The notes below the pieces were generated by a model, which saw only the letters and a list, made by a program, of their open reading frames with translations, was not told the DNA's origin and did not search any database. 33,791 nucleotides of DNA, from the NCBI GenBank assembly GCA_018656645.1, contig JABHZL010000124.1, positions 1 to 33,791 on the forward strand, given 5' to 3'. The position numbers were made by a program, and so were the translations under genes. Below are positions 7,758-16,031 of this stretch, piece after piece; positions within the stretch are counted from its first letter, which is position 1, and every line of letters begins with the position of its first letter. This stretch comes from Phycisphaerae bacterium. Lineage in GTDB: Bacteria; Planctomycetota; Phycisphaerae; Phycisphaerales; SM1A02.

Positions 7758-8684
7758 TTGTTTGGTTCTCACCTATCTATTGCTGGCGGAATGCACAACG
7801 CACTTGTTGCAGCAAAAGATCAAGGTATGGATTGTCTTCAAGTTTTCACGAAGAATCAGCGGCAATGGAAAGTAAAGCCACTTACTCATGAAGACACTGA
7901 GAAGTGGTTTGTGCAACTACAAAAGAATGGATGGGATCATTCAAACAGGGTTGTGAGTCACAACAGTTACCTTGTCAACCTTGCTTCCCCAGACACACAA
8001 TCTCGGGGAAAATCACTAGCGCTGCAACGAGAAGAAATTGAACGGTGCGAACAACTTCATATTCCATCACTTGTTTCTCATCCAGGCGCGAGGCTTGGCA
8101 CCCCACGAAAAACAAGCGAGTTAAACGACCTTTGCAGCGAACCTTCACGAGAAGAACTGGCTGGACTCAAACGGATCGCAAAATCAATTAATGAACTTCA
8201 TAGAGAATTACCAAACTACACCACGAAGATTTGCCTTGAAACCACGGTTGGGTCTGGAACAAACCTTGGATATGATTTCAAGCATCTTGCAATTATCCAA
8301 AACGAAGTAGCAGACCCAACAAGAATCGCATTTTGTTTTGATACATGCCACGTTACAGCCGCTGGATACGACATGCGTACAAACAAGAAGGCCGAGGAAG
8401 TTCTTCAAGAATTTGACGACATTGTTGGTTTAGAACAGATCAACGTGTTTCACTTTAATGATTCAATTGGAGAGGTTGGTTCTCGCAAAGATCGTCATAC
8501 CCATATTGGAGACGGTGCGTGCGGGCTATCGTGTTTCAGGGCGATTGTAAAAAATAGCCAATTCGATGATATTCCAAAAATTTTAGAAACGTCCAAAGAA
8601 GTGAATAAACAAGGGAAGTCGATGGATTTGTTGAATATCGAGAAGTTGCGTTCTATGCAGCCTAGGGCAAGAAAACGACGATAG
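7758..8684 (+). CDS. nfo: Endonuclease IV (AP endonuclease)
   Basis: This 308-aa, zinc-dependent apurinic/apyrimidinic endonuclease of base-excision repair has a TIM barrel with three metal ions. Visible metal-ligand motifs in order are VVSHNSYLVNLASP, LVSHPGARLG, ICLETTVGSGTNLG, CFDTCHVTAAGYD, VFHFNDSIGEVGSRKDRHTH and ILETSKE; all are standard for the family, as is FTKNQRQW near the N-terminus. The start is TTG 7758, directly before the family's GSHLSIAGG opening. No good Shine-Dalgarno sequence precedes it, so translation probably depends on coupling to the small ORF ending 5 nt upstream. C-terminus basic (RARKRR). Confidence 0.95.
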   Translation: MFGSHLSIAGGMHNALVAAKDQGMDCLQVFTKNQRQWKVKPLTHEDTEKWFVQLQKNGWDHSNRVVSHNSYLVNLASPDTQSRGKSLALQREEIERCEQLHIPSLVSHPGARLGTPRKTSELNDLCSEPSREELAGLKRIAKSINELHRELPNYTTKICLETTVGSGTNLGYDFKHLAIIQNEVADPTRIAFCFDTCHVTAAGYDMRTNKKAEEVLQEFDDIVGLEQINVFHFNDSIGEVGSRKDRHTHIGDGACGLSCFRAIVKNSQFDDIPKILETSKEVNKQGKSMDLLNIEKLRSMQPRARKRR

Positions 8685-8698
8685 AGTTTCATTCTAGG

Positions 8699-8704
8699 TA
8701 CCCT
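8699..8704 (+). promoter_or_regulatory. Putative -10 element (TACCCT) of the TPR lipoprotein operon
   Basis: GGTACCCT lies 10 nt before ATG 8715, with no Shine-Dalgarno sequence in between. It is one of several G-TA(T/C)CCT elements just ahead of start codons in this window. Confidence 0.45.
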
Positions 8705-8714
8705 ACGCACCCAC

Positions 8715-9722
8715 ATGTTAAGTCCTGTATTAAAAACACTATTTGTAATTACCTCCACAACGGTGTTTGTTGGTTGCCACGCTATCGCGCCAAAAGCAGG
8801 GCGTAACCCAAGTGTGCAGGTTATTGAGATGACTGTGCCACAAGAAGTAACGGTTCAGGCAGCCGAAATTGCTGCCGAGTACGGTGATTACGACGAAGCA
8901 ATGCGCCTCTTCAAGGAAGTGTTGGAAGATAACCCAGTGGCCACAGGCGCGTTTGTTGGTATTGGTGATATTTATTTGGCAAAAAAAGAGTGGAGCCAAG
9001 CAGCGTCCGTTTTTGCGCGTGCAGCAAAACTTGAACCACGAAACTTTGATGCCCAATATGGACATGGCGTTTCACTGCAAATGATGAAACGGTTTGTCGA
9101 AGCAATTCGAGCATATCATCGAGCATTGACAATTGAACCAGAAGATGCTGGTGCGAACCTTAATATCGCAACAACCTATCTTCAAATGGGGCGCCCAAAA
9201 AGTGCAATGGTGTTTGCAGAACGAGCCGTTGAAGTGTGTGGTGAAGACGCACCGGCGCACATTACCCTCGCTGCGACCTATCAATTACTCGGAAGGATGG
9301 ACGATGCCCTTGCTGAATATATTGCAGCCTCTGAAATGATGGATGATCCTTCTCCACAGTTGATGCGAAACATCATCTACCTACTTACGCAAGAAAAGAG
9401 ATATCGCGAGGTTGTCAACACAACAGAGCAACTTGTACGTGTTGATCCTTCTAGTGGTTCATATGAACAACTTGGCTGGGCCCAGTTTAGACTTGGCGAT
9501 TACACGGCTTCTAGTAATGCATATATCACTGCCGTGGAATTTGATGAAGAGAACTGGCGCGCTTTGAACGGCATTGGCGTGAACGCCCTGAACGCATGGC
9601 TGTTAAGCGAAAGGAAAAACACGAGTTCTTATGAAGACGCGAGGAGTGCTTTTAGAAGATCTCTTGTACTGAATCCAGATCAGCCCAAAGTAATTACCCT
9701 TGTTTTGCGATACGGTTTATAA
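8715..9722 (+). CDS. TPR-repeat lipoprotein
   Basis: A 335-aa protein with a lipoprotein signal peptide (hydrophobic to VFVGC, Cys about residue 21) and about six tetratricopeptide repeats: YGDYDEAMRLFKEVLEDNP, KKEWSQAASVFARAAKLEP, MKRFVEAIRAYHRALTIEP, MGRPKSAMVFAERAV, LGRMDDALAEYIAA and LGDYTASSNAYITAV. Such proteins usually scaffold envelope complexes; no specific partner is visible. It is transcribed from its own promoter-like sequence, and the queF start lies 1 nt beyond its stop, so it heads a TPR-queF-rdgB unit. The metabolic neighbours do not explain its role. Confidence 0.85.
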   Translation: MLSPVLKTLFVITSTTVFVGCHAIAPKAGRNPSVQVIEMTVPQEVTVQAAEIAAEYGDYDEAMRLFKEVLEDNPVATGAFVGIGDIYLAKKEWSQAASVFARAAKLEPRNFDAQYGHGVSLQMMKRFVEAIRAYHRALTIEPEDAGANLNIATTYLQMGRPKSAMVFAERAVEVCGEDAPAHITLAATYQLLGRMDDALAEYIAASEMMDDPSPQLMRNIIYLLTQEKRYREVVNTTEQLVRVDPSSGSYEQLGWAQFRLGDYTASSNAYITAVEFDEENWRALNGIGVNALNAWLLSERKNTSSYEDARSAFRRSLVLNPDQPKVITLVLRYGL

Positions 9723-9723
9723 C

Positions 9724-10089
9724 ATGCCAGACCAATCACTACTTGAAACATTTGAATCACCAACAAAAACACCTTTTTTGATTGAACACATAAATGAAGA
9801 ATTCACATCAGTCTGTCCGGTGACTGGTCACCCTGATTTTGGGATCATTACACTGCGATATGAACCAGGAAATTGCTGTGTAGAATTAAAAAGTTTGAAA
9901 CTTTACTTTCAATCGTTTCGCAACGAGGGTATTTATTACGAAGCAGTGACAAATCAGATCCGCGACGACCTTGTTGCGTGCATGAACCCAAACTGGTTGC
10001 AAGTAAAAACCTCTTGGAAAGGACGCGGGGGAATACGCAGTAACATTACTGCTTCTTTTGGCGATGAACATTCTCCTAGCAACATCTAA
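9724..10089 (+). CDS. queF: NADPH-dependent 7-cyano-7-deazaguanine reductase (QueF, single-domain type)
   Basis: This 121-aa enzyme reduces preQ0 to preQ1 in queuosine biosynthesis. The catalytic Cys is in SVCPVTGHPDFG, and the QueF signature follows as CVELKSLKLYFQSFRNEG, with the NADPH-binding E(L/S)K...SFRNE core. This is the short unimodular form (Bacillus type, 165 aa) and is even shorter, with a compact N-terminus. ATG 9724 is 1 nt after the TPR gene's stop; the frame opens at 9700 but that part overlaps the upstream gene. The rdgB start lies inside its 3' end. Other queuosine genes are not in the window. Confidence 0.93.
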   Translation: MPDQSLLETFESPTKTPFLIEHINEEFTSVCPVTGHPDFGIITLRYEPGNCCVELKSLKLYFQSFRNEGIYYEAVTNQIRDDLVACMNPNWLQVKTSWKGRGGIRSNITASFGDEHSPSNI

Positions 10090-10660
10090 TCCGCACAAAC
10101 TTGAAGAAGTGCAGGCTATTTTGGGTTCTCGTGGTATTTGTGTTGTGGGACTCACCGAAACCGAACGCTTACTTGATGAACCAGTCGAAGATGCCGATTC
10201 TTTTTCTGGGAATGCAAAACTAAAAGCGGTTGGATACGCCGAGGCAACTGGAAAGCGTTGCATGGCAGACGATTCGGGCTTGGTTGTTGACGCCCTCGGT
10301 GGTGCGCCGGGTGTTTACTCTGCGAGATATGCAGGCGTAGGTGATACAAGAGAAGAACGGGACGCTGCAAACAATAAACTGTTGTTGGAGAGCCTAGCGA
10401 AAACCGATACCCAAGAATCAACAGCGAGGTTTGTTTGTTCGCTCTGTATTGCCGACCCAGACGGAACAGTTGTAGCTGAATCAGAGGGAACCTTTGAAGG
10501 CGTGATTACAACAACACCGCGTGGCGTGAATGGCTTTGGCTACGACCCACTGTTGTTTTTGCCAGACGTTGGAATGACGAGTGCTGAACTTTCAACAGAA
10601 GACAAGAATGCTCGCTCCCATCGCAGTGTCGCGCTGCGAAATATCCTTAAACAACTTTAA
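10064..10660 (+). CDS. rdgB: RdgB/HAM1 family non-canonical purine NTP pyrophosphatase
   Basis: A 198-aa house-cleaning enzyme that hydrolyses dITP, ITP and XTP to monophosphates, keeping deaminated purines out of nucleic acids. Family motifs are complete: LLATSNPHKLEEV at the N-terminus, MADDSGLVVDALGGAPGVYS, RYAGVGDT, NGFGYDPLLFLP and SHRSVALRNI. ATG 10064 gives the canonical opening; a TTG two codons upstream is possible. It overlaps the queF 3' end by 26 nt in another frame, so the two are cotranscribed. It is convergent with the metallophosphoesterase gene, 40 nt away. Confidence 0.95.
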   Translation: MNILLATSNPHKLEEVQAILGSRGICVVGLTETERLLDEPVEDADSFSGNAKLKAVGYAEATGKRCMADDSGLVVDALGGAPGVYSARYAGVGDTREERDAANNKLLLESLAKTDTQESTARFVCSLCIADPDGTVVAESEGTFEGVITTTPRGVNGFGYDPLLFLPDVGMTSAELSTEDKNARSHRSVALRNILKQL

Positions 10661-10700
10661 GGATACCCGGTACACACGGACAGATAAGAGAACGCTTGGT

Positions 10701-11546
10701 TTATTTTGATCGAAGCGTAAGAATTGCGACCTCGGCAGGGCAGTTGATTCGCAGTGGGAACCATGCACCAACACCAACAGTGACAAATAAACGGCTGTCT
10801 TCTCGGTCATAGAGACCGCTTGAACGCTTGTGCGCAACAGCGAGGTTTGTGTTGGGTTTATCGCGAACAGCAAGCTGCCCCCCGTGCGTGTGTCCCGAAA
10901 GTGTGAGCGGTATATTATGATTGGCAGCTGCACTAAACGCTTTTGGATTATGCGATAACAAAAGGTGCGTTTTGTCGTGACAAACCCGGGCAACTTTCGC
11001 AGAACATTTTTTTTGCGATTTTGCCCAGTCGATTCCAGCAACATGCAACTTTGAACCATTGTGGTTAATTGTGCACCTCCCGTCTCGAAGCAGTGAAACT
11101 CCTGCTTCAAGGGCCATGTCACTTATTGTTGCAGCGCAATCAAGCTCGTCATGATTGCCCAACACAAGCATGGTTCCAAGAGGTGCATCTATGTTTGCCA
11201 TAGCTTCAAACAAAGGTTCTGCTCCAAGAGCGTTTAAGTCAACGACATCACCAGTGCACGCAACAATGTCAGGCTCTTCGCTTTTTAACATTTGTACAGC
11301 AGAAAGGGCTCTGTCCATTGGCATTAAATCACCAAGATGAAAGTCGCTGATATGCCCAACCCGAAGCCCATCAAACTCTTTTGGCCAAAGTGGCGTTGTT
11401 ACCTCTACATGTTTTACATCTATGCGCTGATCAAAATGTTTTTGGAACAAACGCCCCCGACTAATTTTGTTTGGACCACTTGTAAATAGCATGTGGCGCA
11501 TTTTCGCCCTGCGATATTTATTGGATGGTTTGTCAGATGCACGCAT
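10701..11546 (-). CDS. Calcineurin-like metallophosphoesterase (YkuE/YaeI type)
   Basis: A 281-aa binuclear metallophosphoesterase with all five metal-binding blocks in order: VGHISDFHLGD, ACTGDVVDL, LVLGNHDE, LLLSHNP and LSGHTHGGQ. The HTHGGQ block and the late FVTVGVGAWFPLR segment are typical of the YkuE/YaeI group. The usual N-terminal membrane anchor of YkuE is absent; the first about 40 residues are basic (RASDKPSNKYRRAKMRH). The substrate cannot be told from sequence. It is the last gene of the purM/beta-barrel/phosphoesterase string, 38 nt after the barrel gene. No Shine-Dalgarno precedes ATG 11546, so an internal start (Met16 or Met19) is possible. Confidence 0.85.
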   Translation of the reverse strand: MRASDKPSNKYRRAKMRHMLFTSGPNKISRGRLFQKHFDQRIDVKHVEVTTPLWPKEFDGLRVGHISDFHLGDLMPMDRALSAVQMLKSEEPDIVACTGDVVDLNALGAEPLFEAMANIDAPLGTMLVLGNHDELDCAATISDMALEAGVSLLRDGRCTINHNGSKLHVAGIDWAKSQKKCSAKVARVCHDKTHLLLSHNPKAFSAAANHNIPLTLSGHTHGGQLAVRDKPNTNLAVAHKRSSGLYDREDSRLFVTVGVGAWFPLRINCPAEVAILTLRSK

Positions 11547-11584
11547 GTGTAATAATTACGGGACGAAGAACGTCTAGGTTCAGC

Positions 11585-12370
11585 TTAGAAACGGAACTGA
11601 ATTCCGGCATAAATGCCCTGTAATCCAGCATCAAAAGTATAAGTTCCATCTTCCCCGTTCATTTCTCTCAGTCGATACCCAAAATATCCAGAAAACCCCT
11701 TAGTAAATTCAAGGGATACACCAGCCTGTACGGCCCAGAGCGACCCCCCGTCGTTTCCAAGAAGTGCTCCCGCTGTCAACGTTGCCCCCATTGAAAAAGA
11801 GTCAATCCAACTAATTTTTCCACGAGTATCCCAACCCAAATCAAATCGAAGACCACCATACAACGCAAGCCAAGAGTTATCACGATTTACAGATAGAGCA
11901 GATGTATCGTTTTGCAAATCAACCCCTGTTCCATACCACTGTGCTCCGACAACAGGCGAAAGCGTGAACATTGTGTTGCCGCCACGTGGATAAGGTCGCC
12001 AATAATCCCACGCGGCTTCGGCAGAAACACTTTGCATTGTTGTTTTTCCACTCCACAAATCACCATTGTTAAAAGCAACACCGCCAAAAGTTTTGTTGCC
12101 AACAAAAGAGCCATTGCCGCTTGTTGAAAAATCAAACGCAGTGAGAGAAACTGTGAGATGTTCGATTGGGCGCAATTCAAACTCAACAAGAACAACATCT
12201 TCCCTACTTCGAAGATCAATGTTTGATTCAAAATCAATTGCCCCGCCACCATCTGTAACCGTGCCCCCTAGCCTTGGCAACCAAGCGCCAGTTCGCAGTG
12301 TTGCGGCATCTGTATCCAAATTTGTCCCCTGCATAGTTAGTAGTGCCGTAAGAAGCGTAGCTGTAATCAT
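11585..12370 (-). CDS. Putative outer-membrane beta-barrel protein
   Basis: A 261-aa protein with a short N-terminal hydrophobic segment (MITATLLTALLTMQGT) and then alternating, Gly- and aromatic-rich stretches typical of membrane beta-strands (VVLVEFELRPIEHLTVSLTA, LALYGGLRFDLGW, FSGYFGYRLRE). It ends in AGIQFRF, a C-terminal aromatic like the barrel-assembly signal of outer-membrane proteins. No specific family was recognised. Its ATG overlaps the purM stop (ATGA), so it is translationally coupled to purM even though the functions look unrelated. Confidence 0.65.
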   Translation of the reverse strand: MITATLLTALLTMQGTNLDTDAATLRTGAWLPRLGGTVTDGGGAIDFESNIDLRSREDVVLVEFELRPIEHLTVSLTAFDFSTSGNGSFVGNKTFGGVAFNNGDLWSGKTTMQSVSAEAAWDYWRPYPRGGNTMFTLSPVVGAQWYGTGVDLQNDTSALSVNRDNSWLALYGGLRFDLGWDTRGKISWIDSFSMGATLTAGALLGNDGGSLWAVQAGVSLEFTKGFSGYFGYRLREMNGEDGTYTFDAGLQGIYAGIQFRF

Positions 12371-13482
12371 GATGTTTTCAACCCCTTGAGGTGTACCTTC
12401 CCAGAACCCTTGGTTACTTCGCCGATGACAATTGCATTTTCACCAGACTGTTTGAGGTGTGCAACTATTGAATCCGCAAATGCGGGCCTAACCGCTAAAA
12501 CATATCCAATGCCCATATTAAACACGCGGTACATTTCTTCCGTGTCGATGTTTCCGTGTTTTTGTAAAAAATCAAAAATTGCAGGGATTTCCCACTCTTT
12601 AAGGTGAACGGTCGCATCAACACTATCATTCAATGAGCGGCAGATATTTCCACCTAGCCCCCCGCCGGTAATGTGTGACATACCAGAAACAACTTTTTTG
12701 ACCTTGTATTGCCGGAGCAACTTTACAATTTGTCGAACGTAAATTCGAGTTGGTTCAAGAAGAATTTCACCGAGGGTTTTTTCTTTGTCAAGGTCTTCAT
12801 ACGTTGTGTTCAAATCAAGATTTGCAACGGCTGCCCTAGCAAGTGTAAAACCATTTGAGTGCACACCGCTCGATGGAAGACCGACGAGAATATCACCAGC
12901 TTCGACTCGGCTAGGATCAATGGCTCGATCAAGTTCCACGACCCCTACTGCAAAACCGGCAATATCAAAATCGCCCTCTTGATAAATATCAGGCATCTCC
13001 GCGCACTCTCCCCCAATGAGCGCACAGTTAGAAATTTCACACCCCTTGGCGACTCCCGCAACAATTTGTGCAGTTGTCTCTGGATCTTGTGTGTGTAGCC
13101 CAAGATAATCAAGAAAAATCAACGGTTCTGCGCCTTGCACAATCATGTCGTTGACGTTCATGGCAACACAATCAATTCCTACGGTGTCATATATTTTCAT
13201 TTCACAGGCGAGTTTGACTTTCGTGCCAACACCGTCAGTGCACGCAACAAGAACGGGGTCGCGAAAATTTTGTTTAAAAAGGCGTTCGTTGAAGTCAAGG
13301 CGGAACATTCCAGCAAATCCACCATGCTCTCCAAGAACTCTAGGACCATGCGTTCGCCGCATCATGGTCTGGATCAGACCCACAAGGCGATCGCCGGCCT
13401 CGATGTCTACCCCAGTATCGGCATACGTCAAAGATTTTTTTGTGCTTGTTGGCATGGGGTGAAGTGTAGTCATTCCTGGCAC
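12367..13482 (-). CDS. purM: Phosphoribosylformylglycinamidine cyclo-ligase (AIR synthetase)
   Basis: This 371-aa, ATP-dependent enzyme closes the imidazole ring (FGAM to AIR), a late step in early purine synthesis. Motifs are TYADTGVDIEAGDRLV, HGGFAGMFRLD, PVLVACTDGVGTKVKLA, GIDCVAMNVNDMIVQGAEPL, LIGGECAEMPDIY, GLPSSGVHSNGFTLAR and SHITGGGLGGNI. It is slightly longer than E. coli PurM (345 aa) because of the N-terminus. GTG 13482 is kept because TAGGAT lies 8 nt upstream; ATG 13473 and ATG 13455 are alternatives. It is divergent from sucD, with promoter elements that overlap. The next gene is coupled through ATGA. Confidence 0.95.
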   Translation of the reverse strand: MPGMTTLHPMPTSTKKSLTYADTGVDIEAGDRLVGLIQTMMRRTHGPRVLGEHGGFAGMFRLDFNERLFKQNFRDPVLVACTDGVGTKVKLACEMKIYDTVGIDCVAMNVNDMIVQGAEPLIFLDYLGLHTQDPETTAQIVAGVAKGCEISNCALIGGECAEMPDIYQEGDFDIAGFAVGVVELDRAIDPSRVEAGDILVGLPSSGVHSNGFTLARAAVANLDLNTTYEDLDKEKTLGEILLEPTRIYVRQIVKLLRQYKVKKVVSGMSHITGGGLGGNICRSLNDSVDATVHLKEWEIPAIFDFLQKHGNIDTEEMYRVFNMGIGYVLAVRPAFADSIVAHLKQSGENAIVIGEVTKGSGKVHLKGLKTS

Positions 13483-13489
13483 TTGGCGG

Positions 13490-13496
13490 TATCCTA
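13490..13496. promoter_or_regulatory. Overlapping divergent -10 elements for sucD and purM
   Basis: On the plus strand TATCCT (13490-13495) precedes the sucD ribosome site and start. On the minus strand the same bases read TAGGAT (13496-13491), 8 nt before the purM GTG. The two polymerases would compete for the same 7 bp. Read by eye; no transcript data. Confidence 0.35.
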
Positions 13497-13519
13497 TGTG
13501 GTCTTATTTGGAGTAAAGC

Positions 13520-14476
13520 ATGGCAATTTTAATTAATGGCGACACAACAGTCCTTTGTCAAGGAATAACAGGTTCAGCTGGTGCATTTCACACCAGGGGC
13601 TGTCTCGATTACGGTACAAAAATGGTTGGTGGTGTGACCCCGGGAAAAGGTGGCCAAAAAGATACGAACGGGCTTCCTATCTTTAACACTGTTACAGAAG
13701 GTGTGAAAGAAACCGGTGCTACCGCATCCATGATTTTTGTTCCACCACCCTTCGCAGCAGATTCAATTTTAGAGGCTGCCGACGCGGGCATTTCTGTGAT
13801 TTGCGCAATTACAGAGGGAATCCCAACTGCAGATATGATGCAAGTGAAAGAGACGCTAAAAAAATATCCAAACGCCACACTCATTGGTCCAAATTGCCCT
13901 GGAATAATCACTCCCGGAAAGAAAACGGGCGGAGATGGTTCGAGTTCAACATTTGAAAACGGTTGCAAAATTGGCATTATGCCCGGCTACATTCACACTG
14001 CACCTTGTGATGCAGATTCAGGAAAGAGCGTTGGTATCATCAGCCGTTCAGGCACACTGACATACGAAGCGGTTTGGCAAACAAGCAGTCTTGGAATTGG
14101 ACAAACAACCTGTATTGGAATTGGCGGGGACCCTGTCAAAGGTGAGAACTTCATCGAACTTCTCGCTCGTTTTAATAACGATGATGAAACCGATGCAGTT
14201 GTGATGATCGGTGAGATTGGTGGATCTGACGAAACCAACGCAGGAATATGGGTGAAAGAGAACATGTCTAAGCCAGTGATTTCCTTTATTGCTGGAAGAA
14301 CAGCACCAAAAGGCAAGCGAATGGGACACGCAGGTGCCATTATTGGTGGCAGCGACGATACTGCGATTGCCAAAATGGAATCACTTCGCTCAAACGGCGT
14401 ATTGGTTTCTGAGAGCCCAGCTGAAATTGGCACAATGACCGCCGAGGCACTTGGTGTGACCGCAAACGCCTGCTGA
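13520..14476 (+). CDS. sucD: Succinyl-CoA synthetase (ligase) alpha subunit
   Basis: A 318-aa alpha subunit of the TCA-cycle enzyme that makes ATP or GTP from succinyl-CoA. The N-terminal CoA-binding Rossmann domain has [30 protein letters not shown] and [14 protein letters not shown]. The phosphohistidine is in [12 protein letters not shown], and GIGGDPVKG and [12 protein letters not shown] are standard. The segment after ITPG carries an insertion ([15 protein letters not shown]), making it about 25-30 residues longer than E. coli SucD. GGAG lies about 6 nt before ATG 13520. The beta subunit (sucC) is not in the window, which is unusual since the two genes are normally adjacent. Confidence 0.95.
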   Translation: MAILINGDTTVLCQGITGSAGAFHTRGCLDYGTKMVGGVTPGKGGQKDTNGLPIFNTVTEGVKETGATASMIFVPPPFAADSILEAADAGISVICAITEGIPTADMMQVKETLKKYPNATLIGPNCPGIITPGKKTGGDGSSSTFENGCKIGIMPGYIHTAPCDADSGKSVGIISRSGTLTYEAVWQTSSLGIGQTTCIGIGGDPVKGENFIELLARFNNDDETDAVVMIGEIGGSDETNAGIWVKENMSKPVISFIAGRTAPKGKRMGHAGAIIGGSDDTAIAKMESLRSNGVLVSESPAEIGTMTAEALGVTANAC

Positions 14477-14481
14477 GGCTG

Positions 14482-14487
14482 TATCCT
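14482..14487 (+). promoter_or_regulatory. Putative -10 element (TATCCT) of the yggS-like gene
   Basis: GTATCCT sits in the 38-nt gap between the sucD stop and GTG 14515. An AAGGAGG ribosome site lies between it and the start, so this is a short-leader promoter rather than a leaderless one. Confidence 0.4.
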
Positions 14488-14514
14488 GTACACAACTCCC
14501 AAGGAGGGGAATGC

Positions 14515-15288
14515 GTGACTACGATAAAGCAACGATATGAATCCGTGAAACTACGAATTGCAGACGCTGCAATCCGTTCAAACCGAAAACCTGAAGATAT
14601 TCACCTTGTTGCGGTGACAAAGCACGCATCAATGGATGAAGTCCGCCAACTTCTTGAAATTGGGCACGTTGATTTTGGCGAGAGTCGAGTGCAACACTTT
14701 ACACAACTCGATGCTCAGGTCAAAGAACACATTGACCGCAGGAGCGAGATTGGTGAACTGAAACAAACCGAACCGGTTCGATGGCACTTTATTGGACACC
14801 TTCAGCGCAACAAATGCAGAAGAGTGTTGCCACTTGCTAGGTTAGTGCAATCGCTTGATTCCTTGCGACTCGCCGAAGAGATACAAGAATCTGCAGAAAA
14901 AAAACAACTAACAGTAGAAGTTCTCGTGCAAGTGAATGTGAGCGGCGAACGCAACAAATCTGGAGTTGCTCCAGCAGCAGTGACACACATTTTGGACCAA
15001 ATCGACACAATGCCCAACGTGGTTCCAAGGGGCATGATGTGCATGGCGCCATTTTTTGAAGACGCAGAAGAAACCCGACCAATCTTTACACGGTGCAGAG
15101 AAATATTTGAAGATTTAAAAATTTCTCCAAATGTTGGTTCTCGATTCAACGTTCTTTCAATGGGAATGTCAAATGATTTTGAGGTTGCAATTGAGTGCGG
15201 CGCAAACATCGTGCGTGTAGGAACAGCTCTTTTTGGTGAGGTTGACGAAGTTTCTGATGATTCAACTGCGGAATGCGCGAAATCGTAA
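14515..15288 (+). CDS. YggS/PLPBP family pyridoxal-phosphate-binding protein
   Basis: A 257-aa, single-domain PLP protein of the YggS/PROSC family, which controls vitamin B6 homeostasis and amino/keto-acid balance without known catalytic turnover. The PLP lysine is in HLVAVTKHAS. Other family marks are DFGESRVQ, WHFIGHLQRNK, VQSLDSLRLA, VLVQVNVSGERNKSGV, RGMMCMAPF and LSMGMSNDFEVAIECGAN...VRVGTALFG. The start is GTG 14515 with a strong AAGGAGG 7-8 nt upstream. It follows sucD by 38 nt and is convergent with rex. Confidence 0.94.
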   Translation: MTTIKQRYESVKLRIADAAIRSNRKPEDIHLVAVTKHASMDEVRQLLEIGHVDFGESRVQHFTQLDAQVKEHIDRRSEIGELKQTEPVRWHFIGHLQRNKCRRVLPLARLVQSLDSLRLAEEIQESAEKKQLTVEVLVQVNVSGERNKSGVAPAAVTHILDQIDTMPNVVPRGMMCMAPFFEDAEETRPIFTRCREIFEDLKISPNVGSRFNVLSMGMSNDFEVAIECGANIVRVGTALFGEVDEVSDDSTAECAKS

Positions 15289-15316
15289 TCACCCACCTCA
15301 CCCAAAAGTAAAATAA

Positions 15317-15952
15317 TTAATTTATTTCAACCATTGTTTCAAGCGCAAGTTGTTCGAGTGACCGTGAAAAATCTACACTTGAAACACCAACACCTTCTGG
15401 CACACTCAGCCGAATTGGTGCAAAGTTTAATATTCCTGTAATTCCTGAAGCCACAAGCCTGTCAGTTACATCTTGTGCTACATGCGCAGGAACAGAAAGA
15501 ACGGCAAGGCGGATTTTGCGGAGTGGAATAATGCGAGTCATATCAGCAACCGGTCTTACTTGGTGGTTTGCAACCATGGTTCCTACAATTTTTGGGTTAC
15601 TGTCAAATACAGCAACTATTTGAAAACCACGATCTGCAAAACGAGAGTACGACGAGAGGGCTTGACCAATTTTTCCAGCCCCCACCACCGCCACATCCCA
15701 CGTACGGTTTGTTCCCATGATTTTTCGTAGTTGTTCACAGAGCGGAACTACCATGTAACCAAGACCAGGTCTTCCAAAAGTACCAAACGTTGCAAAATCT
15801 TTTCTTACTTGCGCAGAGGTAATATCAAGTGCATCACCAAGCTGTTTTGAATTGATTGAAACAATGTTGGCATCACGAAGTGCATCAAGTTCGCGAAGAT
15901 ACAGACTCAACCTTCTGGCGGTTGGTTTTGGGATGGATTGGCGATTAGACAT
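15317..15952 (-). CDS. rex: Redox-sensing transcriptional repressor Rex
   Basis: A 211-aa repressor, normal family length. The N-terminal winged helix (PKPTARRLSLYLRELDAL, DITSAQVRKDFATFG) binds operators and is followed by GRPGLGYMV. The Rossmann domain senses NADH/NAD+ through VAVVGAGKIGQALSSY and ends with domain-swap helix DFSRSLEQLALE. Rex de-represses fermentation and respiration genes when NADH rises. ATG 15952 was chosen because the helix-turn-helix begins about 9 residues in; the frame is open to 16243 but that stretch lies across metF. There is no Shine-Dalgarno; TATACT lies 7 nt upstream. Its targets are not evident in the window. Confidence 0.94.
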   Translation of the reverse strand: MSNRQSIPKPTARRLSLYLRELDALRDANIVSINSKQLGDALDITSAQVRKDFATFGTFGRPGLGYMVVPLCEQLRKIMGTNRTWDVAVVGAGKIGQALSSYSRFADRGFQIVAVFDSNPKIVGTMVANHQVRPVADMTRIIPLRKIRLAVLSVPAHVAQDVTDRLVASGITGILNFAPIRLSVPEGVGVSSVDFSRSLEQLALETMVEIN

Positions 15953-15959
15953 GAATAAA

Positions 15960-15986
15960 AGTATAGAGATTGTGCAAAAACGTACA
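15960..15986 (-). promoter_or_regulatory. rex promoter (-10 TATACT) with a possible Rex half-site
   Basis: TATACT (15965-15960, minus) ends 7 nt before the rex start. Just upstream, GCACAA (15975-15970, minus) matches one half of the known Rex operator (TTGTGA...TCACAA). The other half is poor, so autoregulation is only a suggestion. Confidence 0.3.
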
Positions 15987-16019
15987 CGTAGTGTAGCTTT
16001 ATTGTATGAAACATCTTGA

Positions 16020-16025
16020 TACCCT
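16020..16025 (+). promoter_or_regulatory. Putative -10 element (TACCCT) of metF
   Basis: TGATACCCT, with an extended -10-like TG, ends 6 nt before ATG 16032. There is no Shine-Dalgarno, so transcription would begin at or next to the start codon. Confidence 0.5.
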
Positions 16026-16031
16026 ATATCC

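Noticed and set aside
9886-10421. Minus-strand frames over queF/rdgB
   Set aside because: Both plus-strand genes carry complete family motifs; the antisense products are compositionally odd shadows.
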